Below, one piece after another: positions 18,367 through 27,330 of a DNA stretch of 50,919 bases. A program made the position numbers and the translations under genes. Each line of letters starts with the position of its first letter. Position 1 is the first letter of the stretch. The stretch comes from an uncultured Octadecabacter sp. (GTDB lineage: Bacteria > Pseudomonadota > Alphaproteobacteria > Rhodobacterales > Rhodobacteraceae), in assembly GCA_937969445.1 (NCBI GenBank), contig CALBVZ010000031.1, positions 1 to 50,919 of the forward strand, given 5' to 3'. The notes beneath the pieces are model-generated. The model was not told the origin of the DNA and did not search any database. It saw only the letters and a program-made list of their open reading frames with translations.

Positions 18367-19319
18367 ATGCGCAATGTTCCTTGCAATAGTATCGGTGCTG
18401 AATTGGACAATTGGGATGATCTTAGGGTCTTTTTGGCCGTGGCTCGTGCAGGAAGCCTGAATGGTGCTGCCCCCTCGCTAAAGATGGATCCGGCGACTTT
18501 GTCGCGACGGATTCACCGACTTGAAAAACGGCTGGGCGCGACGCTTTTTGTGAAGTCATCACATGGGTATTTGCTAACCAATGATGGCAAGCGAGTTCAG
18601 GATGAAGTCGAAGTCGCTGAGGGGCCGCTTATCCGCGCCATTGAACCTGGTCAGTCGGACCCAAAAGGGCTGTCGGGGCAAATCAAAATTGGGGCACCAG
18701 ATGGTATGGCAAATTTTGTTTTGCCACAGGTGACACAAGAGATAATGGCAGAAAACCCAGCGCTTGAAATCCAAATTGTTGCGTTGCCTCGTATCTTCAA
18801 CCTGTCCAAGCGCGAGGCCGATATCGCGGTTTCCGTTGCGAGACCCGCAGCAGGTCGGCTGTCTGTTAAAAAATTTCCGACTACGAATAACACTTGGCAG
18901 CAACGCAAAGTTACCTTGACGGAGCAGGGCCACTTCGCGATGTCGCTGATCTCAAAAACCATCGATTAATCGGTTACATTCCCGACCTTGTTTTCTCAGC
19001 GGAACTCGATTTTTCTGCATTGCTAAACGGCCAATCCCCAACCCTGATTTCGAATTCAACGTCGGTTCAACTAAACTGGGTGAGTGCAGGTGCTGGCCTA
19101 GCCGTTGCCCACGATTCTGCGATCCCTCATTTTCCAACGGTTCAAAGGATTCTAACGCGTGAATTCTCACTTATGCGAACGTTTTGGTTAATCCGGCACG
19201 AGGACGATAAAAGGGTAGGGCGGCACGCGCAATTTGCCCGAACCCTTAAGAGAAAGCTGAGCGACGAAATCTCGCGGCTTGAGAAGCAGGTCGTAGAAAA
19301 CTGCCAGCCGATGCGCTAA
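18367..19319 (+). pseudogene. LysR family transcriptional regulator, inactivated by frameshift plus stop
   Basis: HTH and first effector half in frame 18367-18969 (NWDDLRVFLAVARAGSLNGAAPSLKMDPATLSRRIHRLEKRLG...). The rest lies in the -1 frame (HLAATQSYLDGAGPLRDVADLKNHRLIGYIPD...). The break is at an A6 run (18868-18873), with an in-frame TAA at 18888-18890 in the downstream frame. Confidence 0.82.
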
Positions 19320-21565
19320 TCTCGCTTTTGCACATCCACCATAGCTGTGTGTGCGCTACATCCTTGTCCCAGTTTCGACGTGCCGACATCTATAGTCAGG
19401 ACATTTGGGTTTCCGTCGGGGTCGATTTTCTGCTCGGTGTCTCCGTACCAAGCACCAGTCGGTAAGGCGACGACATCCAACAAGATTTCAGTCGAAACGA
19501 AAACTCGGGCCAGGCAACGACCACGTGCATTGAATACCTTAACGATATCGCCAGTCTTTAGGCCACGTTGGTTCGCATTTGAGGGATGCATCACCAACGT
19601 TTCAGGCCGCGCACCTTCAACGTCCGCCAATGCACATTCCATCTGGCTATGCAGTTTGTCACCGGGCTGTGGTGAAACAAGGTGAAGTGGTGACTGGGGC
19701 GTCGCTTGGCCTAACCATTCACTTGGAGGTAGCCAGACAGGATGCCCGGGGCAGTCATCATATCCAAACCCATCAACGGTTTCGGAGAAAATTTCGATCT
19801 TACCAGACGGCGTGTGGAGCGGGTTGCCATCGGGATCTTCACGAAAGATCGTCAAAAATGATTTTTCTGGTGTGTCGACCTTCAACGGCAACCGAACCCA
19901 ATTTCGTTCACGCAATTCGTCAAAGTCAGGTACGTCGATACTCGTGGTCTGAGCGTGTTCTTCAAACCGTCGGTAGAGGTGACGCAGCCAGCCTTCAGGG
20001 TCGCGGCCTTCGGTAAAAGCGTCAGCAATACCCATGCGCTTGGCAAGTCCCGTGAAGATCGCGTAGTCGTCCTTCGCCTCACCAACTGGGGGAATTAACT
20101 GCGGCATGTTGAACAAATAGTTGTCGAGGTTGCTGCGTCCAATGTCTTCGCGCTCATAGGGGGTGGTTGCAGGGAAGACGATGTCAGCCCGTTTCGCCGT
20201 AGCCGTCCACCACGGTTCGTTAACAATAATGGTCTCGGGTCGTTTCCATGCGTTATTCAATCGATTCAGGTCTTGGTGATGGTGGAACGGGTTACCGCCG
20301 GCCCAGTAAACCAGCCGGATATCCGGATATTTCGATCGCTTTCCGTTAAAGTCGTACTCTTGCCCTGGATACATCAACATGTCCGCGATGCGCGCAACAG
20401 GGATGACGTCGCTAATTGGGTTCGTTCCCTGCGGCAGAGTAATCCCTTGCATCCGCTGTAACGATTTTCCGATGCCGCCAATTGCACCGTAACCGTACCC
20501 GACACCGCCACCTGGTAAGCCAATTTGCCCCAACATCGCAGCCAATACCGCCGACATCCAATAGGGCTGTTCGCCGTGCTCTGCCCGCTGAAGGGACCAC
20601 GCAACGGTTATCAATGTACGCGTCGTCGCGATTTGTTGCGCGATCTCGCGAATTTTCTCTGCCGGAAGCCCACATAGCGGGCTGGCCCATTCTGGTGTTT
20701 TGGGTTGCCCGTCACGTTCGCCCATTAAGTATGGCCTAAAGCGATCAAAACCTGTGGTGTAACGATCTAGAAACGCGCGATCTGTGAGGCCGTTCTCTTC
20801 AAGGTAGAATGCCAGTGCCAACATCAATGCTGTGTCTGATGCTGGCTTTGTTGGCATCCACTCGCATCCTTCGGGCGCATCAGTGCTTTGTGGGCCGATG
20901 TTGATACAACGTTTGCCTTGTGCGGCGAACTTTTCGAACCACGACCCAGTTTCATGTTCGGTAATGCCCCCCATGCTCACCTGAGAGTTCTTGGGGTTCA
21001 CGCCACCAAACATCAAAAGGGTTTGGGTGTGCTCTGCGATGGTTTCCCAGCTGTCTTGTGACCCATAGGTGTATTTAAGAAACGGGACACCGAAAACATG
21101 CGGCATGATTGCCTGTGCGCAGCCGGTTGAATAGCTGCCAAACGACGACACATAGCCACCGGCTGTGTTTAGAAATCTGTGAATTTGGCTCAATGCGTGA
21201 TGGAAACGACCTGCAGATGCCCAACCGTAGGATCCCCCGAAAATCGAACTATTTCCGTGATCTTTTCGAATACGATCAATTTCCTGGGCGGCAATGTCCA
21301 ATGCCTCATCCCACGGAAGTTCAACAAACGTATCACTTCCGCGATCAGTCGTGTTTCGATTGTCGAGCCAACCTCGCCGAATAGATGGACGCAAAACGCG
21401 ACTAGAATGATGGACCGCTTTTGGTAGAATATCCGAGATGCCTGTCGGCTCGCGATCGTTGGCAAAAGGTTTCGTTCCAACAATTTTGTTGCCGTCGGTC
21501 AAAACCTCGAAAGCACCCCAATGACTTGAGGTGACCTTGCCCGTTTTCTTTCCTGTGCACGTCAT
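19316..21565 (-). CDS. bisC: Molybdopterin-dependent oxidoreductase, BisC/TorA/DMSO reductase family
   Basis: 'WGAFEVLTDGNKIVG', 'SYGWASAGRFHHALSQIHRFLNTAGGYVSSFGSYSTGCAQAIMPHVFG', 'MNEPWW'-type and C-terminal molybdopterin-binding 'QPGDKLHSQMECA' motifs. Confidence 0.9.
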   Translation of the reverse strand: MTCTGKKTGKVTSSHWGAFEVLTDGNKIVGTKPFANDREPTGISDILPKAVHHSSRVLRPSIRRGWLDNRNTTDRGSDTFVELPWDEALDIAAQEIDRIRKDHGNSSIFGGSYGWASAGRFHHALSQIHRFLNTAGGYVSSFGSYSTGCAQAIMPHVFGVPFLKYTYGSQDSWETIAEHTQTLLMFGGVNPKNSQVSMGGITEHETGSWFEKFAAQGKRCINIGPQSTDAPEGCEWMPTKPASDTALMLALAFYLEENGLTDRAFLDRYTTGFDRFRPYLMGERDGQPKTPEWASPLCGLPAEKIREIAQQIATTRTLITVAWSLQRAEHGEQPYWMSAVLAAMLGQIGLPGGGVGYGYGAIGGIGKSLQRMQGITLPQGTNPISDVIPVARIADMLMYPGQEYDFNGKRSKYPDIRLVYWAGGNPFHHHQDLNRLNNAWKRPETIIVNEPWWTATAKRADIVFPATTPYEREDIGRSNLDNYLFNMPQLIPPVGEAKDDYAIFTGLAKRMGIADAFTEGRDPEGWLRHLYRRFEEHAQTTSIDVPDFDELRERNWVRLPLKVDTPEKSFLTIFREDPDGNPLHTPSGKIEIFSETVDGFGYDDCPGHPVWLPPSEWLGQATPQSPLHLVSPQPGDKLHSQMECALADVEGARPETLVMHPSNANQRGLKTGDIVKVFNARGRCLARVFVSTEILLDVVALPTGAWYGDTEQKIDPDGNPNVLTIDVGTSKLGQGCSAHTAMVDVQKRD

Positions 21566-21589
21566 GGGTTTTCCAAATTCTACGAACTG

Positions 21590-21604
21590 TTTGCAGGCTG
21601 CAAA
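21590..21604. promoter_or_regulatory. Palindrome upstream of the bisC-like gene
   Basis: TTTGCAG-G-CTGCAAA, 25 bp upstream of the ATG at 21565. Confidence 0.4.
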
Positions 21605-21811
21605 AAATACCTGAAATTAGTCTATGTTCTTTTTGGTGCCGGTACTGTCAATCGATCTTATCTCGAAATACGCATGCTTAGGGAATACACTCGGTTTCTT
21701 TAATCGAAGGGCTTAATGCGCGAAGCCGTGAGTGTGGCGTTTCTAGCCCATCAAGCAGGCTAAAGTATTGACACGTTCCAATCTGTTGACTTTCGATCTG
21801 GATTGTCGTTT

Positions 21812-21831
21812 ATTTCTGTTATGACAGAAAT
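21812..21831. promoter_or_regulatory. 20-bp palindromic candidate operator (copy 1) overlapping the GbsR start codon
   Basis: ATTTCTGT-TATG-ACAGAAAT. The spacer contains the ATG at 21821. Confidence 0.75.
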
Positions 21832-22381
21832 TGCAGATATTAATGATTCTTCCGCCAAGGCACAGTTTGTCTTGTATTGGGGTGACATGGGCAGCCAATG
21901 GGGCGTTAACCGTTCCGTGGCGCAGATACATGCGCTGTTGTTTCTCAGTGTGAACCCATTGAACGCCGAAGAGATCGCAGACCAACTTGCGATTGCGCGT
22001 TCAAATGTTTCAAACTCTCTCAAAGAACTTGTCGGGTGGAAACTGATCCGCCGTGTTCCTGTTCCCAATGACCGCCGCGAACATTTTGTCGCTGAGGTGG
22101 ATGTGTGGGAAATGGCGATGCGCATCGCGCAGGGCCGTAAGGAACGCGAGATTGATCCAGCGATGTCAGCCATTGATAATTGTGTCCAACAGGCTGTGAA
22201 TGAACCAGGCCTTGATCCAATCGTTTTGGGCCGGATGCATGAGATGCAAGATTTTCTGAAGACTGCCGATCGCTGGTCTTCGCAAATGTTAAACGTACCT
22301 AAATCTAAGCTGAATATGCTGATGAAGATGGGCGATAAGGTTTTTTCTCTGCTCAAGTTGACAGGGAAAAAGACTGAATAA
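21821..22381 (+). CDS. GbsR/MarR family transcriptional regulator
   Basis: 'YWGDMGSQWGVNRSVAQIHALLFLSVNPLNAEEIADQLAIARSNVSNSLKELVGWKLIRRVPVPNDRREHFVAE' GbsR-type wHTH. Start placed at MTEIADIND. Confidence 0.88.
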   Translation: MTEIADINDSSAKAQFVLYWGDMGSQWGVNRSVAQIHALLFLSVNPLNAEEIADQLAIARSNVSNSLKELVGWKLIRRVPVPNDRREHFVAEVDVWEMAMRIAQGRKEREIDPAMSAIDNCVQQAVNEPGLDPIVLGRMHEMQDFLKTADRWSSQMLNVPKSKLNMLMKMGDKVFSLLKLTGKKTE

Positions 22382-22407
22382 ATTACGACCACTTTTTTTG
22401 CCCATGC

Positions 22408-22427
22408 ATTTCTGTCCATACAGAAAT
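22408..22427. promoter_or_regulatory. 20-bp palindromic candidate operator (copy 2) upstream of the DUF4166 gene
   Basis: ATTTCTGT-CCAT-ACAGAAAT: same 8-bp arms and 4-bp spacing as 21812-21831. Confidence 0.75.
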
Positions 22428-22455
22428 TAAAGACCAAACAGAATAAGGTGGCACA

Positions 22456-23097
22456 ATGAAAGCCAGTAATTTCTCAATTCATACCAATCCTGATGATCGG
22501 TTTGCCAAACTGGCGGGACGCAAGGCGTGGGACAGTTTGCGCCCTGCTGTGCGCAAGCGATTTGGCAAACGTTTGAATGGTGGCGTTAGCGTCACCTACC
22601 AAGGAAAAGTTGTTTCGATGCAGATGAATCTAGCTGGACGCATTCTTGCACACGCAGCCCGCATGATCGGCGCACCTTTGCCTTATGATTTGTCTTCTGT
22701 AGATCAACCCGCTGTGGTGACCGTAACCGAAGACATCGCCGGAAGCGGCCAGTTTTGGATCAGGCAATACGGGCGAAAAGCAGGTTTCCCGCAAGTTGTT
22801 CACAGCTCAAAGCGATTTGCAGGGTCGACCGGCCTTGAGGAATACATCGGCTACGGCATCGGCATGGCGTTAAACATTAGCGCCGAAGGGCAGGACCTTT
22901 TGTTCAAAAGTGATCACTATTTTCTGCAAGTCCTTGGGCGACGCATACGTCTTCCGCGGGCCCTAAGCCCAGGCGCATTGGTTATCGGTCACCATGACAT
23001 CGGGAACGGACAGTTCCGGTTTTCACTAGACCTGCGCCACCGCCTATTTGGGCAAATGATTTCCCAAGACGCAATATTTCAAGATGGAAAAGAGTAA
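22456..23097 (+). CDS. DUF4166 domain-containing protein
   Basis: 213 aa; C-terminal 'FRFSLDLRHRLFGQMISQDAIFQD' typical of DUF4166. Confidence 0.72.
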   Translation: MKASNFSIHTNPDDRFAKLAGRKAWDSLRPAVRKRFGKRLNGGVSVTYQGKVVSMQMNLAGRILAHAARMIGAPLPYDLSSVDQPAVVTVTEDIAGSGQFWIRQYGRKAGFPQVVHSSKRFAGSTGLEEYIGYGIGMALNISAEGQDLLFKSDHYFLQVLGRRIRLPRALSPGALVIGHHDIGNGQFRFSLDLRHRLFGQMISQDAIFQDGKE

Positions 23098-23100
23098 GCA

Positions 23101-24594
23101 ATGGACAACCCAATTCTCTGGAGCCTGATCTCGGTACAAGTTTTCATGGGCGCATTTGATACGCTTGTGCATCATGAAGGCACCGAGCGTCTGGCATGGC
23201 GCGCCTCACAAAAGCACGAGCTGCGCCTGCACGGTGTGCGCAACTTTTTCTATGCATTAATATTCATGACCTTTGCGTGGTTAGAACCCCACGGTGTATT
23301 CACCACCATTCTGGCCAGTATCTTAGCAATTGAGGTTCTGATTACGCTTTGGGATTTTGTCGAAGAAGACCTGACCCGCAAACTGCCCGCAACCGAACGG
23401 ATTAACCATACATTGCTGGCGCTGAACTACGGCGCGATCCTTGCGCTCGCTGCACCCTACCTTTGGGAGTGGGCATTCCTACCAAGCGGGTTAGTCCCCG
23501 TCAGTTACGGTTGGTGGAGCATCATGGCGACCGTATCTGCGATTGGCGTCGGGGTTTTTAGCGCGCGCGATCTATTGGCTGCGGCACGTAGTGACCGGCT
23601 TGACCGGGGTGATCCCGCCGCTTTGGTTGAAGCACTAAAACCATGCCAACACATCCTGATCACAGGCGGTACCGGCTTCATCGGTTCGCGTCTGGTCGAG
23701 GCCCTTGTTGCGGCCCGCCATCACGTCACTGTCCTCACTCGCGACGTGCAAAAGGTTGATCAGCTTAACCATCCAGTGCGTGTCATCGCCAACTTCGATT
23801 TGATCGAAAATGACGAGCAATTTGATGCCATCGTGAACCTTGCTGGCGATCCCGTGGCAAGCGGTATCTGGACGGCAAAGAAACGCGCAAGAATTATCAG
23901 GTCGCGTGTTGAAATGACCCGTGCAGTGCATGCGTTGATCGCGCGGCTCAATCATAAGCCAGAGTGTTTGGTAAATGGTTCCGCAGTTGGATGGTATGGC
24001 CTACAAAATGATGGCGACGACGCAAAGCTGACCGAGGAAGCCCTAGCGAAACCCGCCTTCGTCCATGATGTTTGTGAAGCTTGGGAGCAGGAAACTCTCC
24101 CTATATCAGCGCAAGGTGTGCGGGTCGTGATCCTGCGGATCGGGCTAGTTCTGGGTGTCGACGGCGGAATGCTTGCCAAGTTACTGACTCCGTTCGAATT
24201 TGGCGGTGGAGGGATTATGGGGAATGGCAGGCAATGGATGCCGTGGATCGAACATGACGACATGATCCGAGTAATCGCTTTTGCAATCGCGACTCAAAGT
24301 ATCGCGGGCCCCGTGAACGCTGTTGCACCAAAGCCAGAACGGAACGAAGCGTTCTCCCGGGGTTTGGCCGCCGCTTTACACCGCCCACTGTGGCTGCGGT
24401 TCCCTCATTGGCTGCTTTCGGGTGCGCTTGGTGACTTGGGGCGCGAAACCATGTTGGGTGGACAGCGCGTGGTACCGATGCGGCTAAGTGAAGTTGGTTT
24501 TGTCTTTCGCTACGACACTCTCGCACCAATGTTACGTAAGATTACTGGGTCGAAAGACACAGGTGGTACTAGATCTAAGTGGCGAAACATCTGA
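23101..24594 (+). CDS. TIGR01777-type NAD-dependent epimerase with N-terminal membrane domain
   Basis: Hydrophobic N-terminal ~160 aa, then 'ILITGGTGFIGSRLVEALVAARHHVTVLTRD', 'NLAGDPVASGIWTAKKRARIIRSRVEMTRAV', C-terminal DUF1731-like region. Confidence 0.87.
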   Translation: MDNPILWSLISVQVFMGAFDTLVHHEGTERLAWRASQKHELRLHGVRNFFYALIFMTFAWLEPHGVFTTILASILAIEVLITLWDFVEEDLTRKLPATERINHTLLALNYGAILALAAPYLWEWAFLPSGLVPVSYGWWSIMATVSAIGVGVFSARDLLAAARSDRLDRGDPAALVEALKPCQHILITGGTGFIGSRLVEALVAARHHVTVLTRDVQKVDQLNHPVRVIANFDLIENDEQFDAIVNLAGDPVASGIWTAKKRARIIRSRVEMTRAVHALIARLNHKPECLVNGSAVGWYGLQNDGDDAKLTEEALAKPAFVHDVCEAWEQETLPISAQGVRVVILRIGLVLGVDGGMLAKLLTPFEFGGGGIMGNGRQWMPWIEHDDMIRVIAFAIATQSIAGPVNAVAPKPERNEAFSRGLAAALHRPLWLRFPHWLLSGALGDLGRETMLGGQRVVPMRLSEVGFVFRYDTLAPMLRKITGSKDTGGTRSKWRNI

Positions 24595-24727
24595 TATTCC
24601 GGCAAGCTTCAGGATTGCTGAGATCGAACAATCGGCGGCCTGATGCGCCTAATCTAGTTGAACTGTTACGATGGTCACCCCAAACCTGATTTGAAAAATC
24701 GCGAAGATCCTGTGAGAAGTTGCCTTT

Positions 24728-26308
24728 ATGAACGCCCGTCCGAACATCGTTGTAATTGTCGCAGATCACGTTGCCTTTGCGGGACACTATGGTCAGGAGC
24801 GTTACGACTATCGTTGGCCATCGCTTGAGCGTATCGCGAAACGCGGGGCTTGGTTTGATCGGGCCTATGCTATCACTCCAGTTTGCACACCATCGCGCGC
24901 CAGTTTCCTAACTGGAAAGCGTCCAGATAAGCATGGGTTGCGTTGGAATTCAGAGTACCCAATCCCGCACAACCGCAAAGAATTCCGCGATGATGAAGAA
25001 CTATACGCATCGCATTTGGCGAAAGCCGGGTATGATAACTACTACTTTGGCAAGTGGCACTGTGGCGTCAATAAGACGGCCGAAGACTATGGATTAAAGG
25101 GCTGGAGCCTGCCTGAGTACGGAAATCTCTATGCCTGCGATGCTTATAAAAAATACCTCAAGAAGATTGGCGAAGATCAACCGCGCTGTCGTATCGAACA
25201 TCACTTGTTGCGTCCTGAATTGGACAACAAAGAAGTCTTGATGGACCCATCAGAGCCTTGGGATTACATGGATGGTGCTGGCGTTCTTTTGGGGTCGTCT
25301 GAAGTCAATGAGCAGTTCTTTGTTGCGAACCTAGCCTGTGATCAGCTGACGCAGTTGCGCGATACCGATCAGCCTTTTTCGATGGTTGTCAGTATGTGGG
25401 GGCCACATCACCCCTATTATCCAAGCCAGGAATTCGCTGACCTAATCAACCCGTCAGATATTCCGACCTACCCGAGCTTTGACGAAGACTTATCAAGCAA
25501 ACCGTGGCGATACCGAGTGCAACGCGATTTGCGCTGCCAACATCGCGCATTTGAGCGTTGGCCAGATTGGGAGACGTGGCAAAAGGTTCTTGCGCGTTGC
25601 TATGCTGCTGGCCTGCAAACGGATGCTGCCATTGGCCGAATTGCCGATAAACTTGACGCGCTGGGTTTGGCGGACAACACCTTGTTCGTTGTGACCGCGG
25701 ACCATGGGGACGGGATCGCTGCACATGGTGCCGGTTGGGACAAATACTCCACGTTCTCGGAAGAGGTCGGGCGCATTCCATTGGTCGTGAATTACCCTGC
25801 TAAGATCGTACCTGATCAGCGGGTAACAGCACCTGTAAGTCTGTTAGACGTTACCGCGACTATTCTCGACGCGGCAGAGGTCGAAGACCTATCGCATCCG
25901 CTGCCGATTGATGGCGAAAGTCTTGTTGGTATTGCAGATGGAAGTTGTGAACGCACAGCGCTGATCTGCGATCACTTCGGGCATTCCGGAGACATCAGCT
26001 TTCAGAAAATCCTGTATCGAGATGGATGGAAGTATGTGTCTGTTTGGGGGGACGACGACGAACTATATTGTCTCGACAACGATCCCTTTGAATTGAATAA
26101 TCGGCTTAACGATCCAGACACATTTGATCGCCAGAATATCATGCGTAGACAGATTGCAGATCATATAGTTGACCGGCGCGAAGTTAGACGCGCATGGCAG
26201 CCTGCTGAGTTTTGGGAAGACGGAATCGTTTTCTCTTCACCAGAATGGCCGCGCGAAGAGGTATTGCAGCTCTATAAGTTGCGCACACAACTTGCTGATA
26301 AATTGTAA
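24728..26308 (+). CDS. Type I sulfatase / alkaline phosphatase-superfamily hydrolase
   Basis: 'RPNIVVIVADHVAFAGHYGQ', formylglycine-type signature CTPSRASFLTGKRPDKHG, 'YYFGKWHCG', 'VVTADHGDGIAAHG'. Confidence 0.9.
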   Translation: MNARPNIVVIVADHVAFAGHYGQERYDYRWPSLERIAKRGAWFDRAYAITPVCTPSRASFLTGKRPDKHGLRWNSEYPIPHNRKEFRDDEELYASHLAKAGYDNYYFGKWHCGVNKTAEDYGLKGWSLPEYGNLYACDAYKKYLKKIGEDQPRCRIEHHLLRPELDNKEVLMDPSEPWDYMDGAGVLLGSSEVNEQFFVANLACDQLTQLRDTDQPFSMVVSMWGPHHPYYPSQEFADLINPSDIPTYPSFDEDLSSKPWRYRVQRDLRCQHRAFERWPDWETWQKVLARCYAAGLQTDAAIGRIADKLDALGLADNTLFVVTADHGDGIAAHGAGWDKYSTFSEEVGRIPLVVNYPAKIVPDQRVTAPVSLLDVTATILDAAEVEDLSHPLPIDGESLVGIADGSCERTALICDHFGHSGDISFQKILYRDGWKYVSVWGDDDELYCLDNDPFELNNRLNDPDTFDRQNIMRRQIADHIVDRREVRRAWQPAEFWEDGIVFSSPEWPREEVLQLYKLRTQLADKL

Positions 26309-26346
26309 TTTGCTTCAGCCCAAAGGAAAAAGTGCGTGCTAACAAA

Positions 26347-26370
26347 GCCCTCTTCAGGGCGCTCTTTTTG
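26347..26370 (+). terminator. Probable terminator downstream of the sulfatase
   Basis: GCCCT-CTTC-AGGGC followed by gctcttttt. Confidence 0.5.
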
Positions 26371-26459
26371 CGCGAACATTTTTTGTCAATGATACCTATC
26401 GTTGTGCTATGGGGGCCTGGGCGGATATAACTTCCGCAGGGAAAGCGAATGGATTGGGT

Positions 26460-26798
26460 ATGCGTCAGGGCACAACAGACCTGATGATTGAGTTTGCCGT
26501 TGCGTGTTTGGCAACCGAAGATCATCGACGTATCAAGAAATTGGTGCGCGAGATGGCACAGGCCTGGCCGAACGAGGCCGCGCTAGGCATCGCATTTGCG
26601 ATCACATCAGCGGCTTCAACGTTTGAGGAAATCGTGGATACGCAAGCGTCGTCGAAGTCGGCGCAATTGGGCTTTCGACTGGCGGCATTGGTCGCGGCAG
26701 ATATTTATGCGATTCAAGAGATGGGTCAAACTCCTGCTAAGGCGCAGGATTTACTGCATTTTTGGCGGCGCGTTGATCCGTACTTCTTAGACGTTTAG
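26460..26798 (+). CDS. Hypothetical helical protein
   Basis: ORF MRQGTTDLMIEFAVACLATEDHRRIKKLVREMAQAWPNEAALG...; no family recognised; convergent overlap with the next gene. Confidence 0.5.
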   Translation: MRQGTTDLMIEFAVACLATEDHRRIKKLVREMAQAWPNEAALGIAFAITSAASTFEEIVDTQASSKSAQLGFRLAALVAADIYAIQEMGQTPAKAQDLLHFWRRVDPYFLDV

Positions 26799-27261
26799 GC
26801 GATGTACTAGCTAGGCGCCACGAGGTTGCATCTGCGGAGACTTCAGAAGTTGTCTCGCATATGGTTTCAATAGGTTCGCCCGCTTCATCCTCCTCGACCA
26901 GCGTGTCGAGGATGTCCTTCGCGGTTTCGACGGCCTTTTTGGTTTTGCCGAACATGCCCGGCACCCCGCCACCCGGATACATCGGATGTACGGCGGTCGC
27001 GCTACCTGCGATCGGTACTTTGATGATGTTTTGATTAACCAGTTCACCCATCAAAGCGTTCGCTTGTTCAGGGCTGACTCGCAGCCATTTCTGGATAAGT
27101 GCTGGGCTCGCTTGGTTGTGCGCGCGGGCGTATAGCGCCGCCCAGCCGACCTGAAAGGTATTGACTGGGGCTTTGACCACTGGGACGGCCATAGCGGGCA
27201 GGGGCAAGACTGGGATCACAGCCGCTGCTCCGGCGGAACGGAGAAAATCACGTCGTTTCAT
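26737..27261 (-). CDS. Tat-exported hypothetical protein
   Basis: N-terminus MKRRDFLRSAGAAAVIPVLPLPAMA resembles a twin-arginine signal; remainder unknown. Confidence 0.65.
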   Translation of the reverse strand: MKRRDFLRSAGAAAVIPVLPLPAMAVPVVKAPVNTFQVGWAALYARAHNQASPALIQKWLRVSPEQANALMGELVNQNIIKVPIAGSATAVHPMYPGGGVPGMFGKTKKAVETAKDILDTLVEEDEAGEPIETICETTSEVSADATSWRLASTSPKRLRSTDQRAAKNAVNPAP

Positions 27262-27330
27262 GAGTGATAGATGGGTATGGATTGTTGACCTTTTAAGGGG
27301 GAAAGCCCGCTCTGTATTCCCCGCAAATGG

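Noticed and set aside
21760-22437. 225-aa minus-strand ORF
   Set aside because: Antisense to the GbsR regulator and spans both palindromes; no coding signature of its own.
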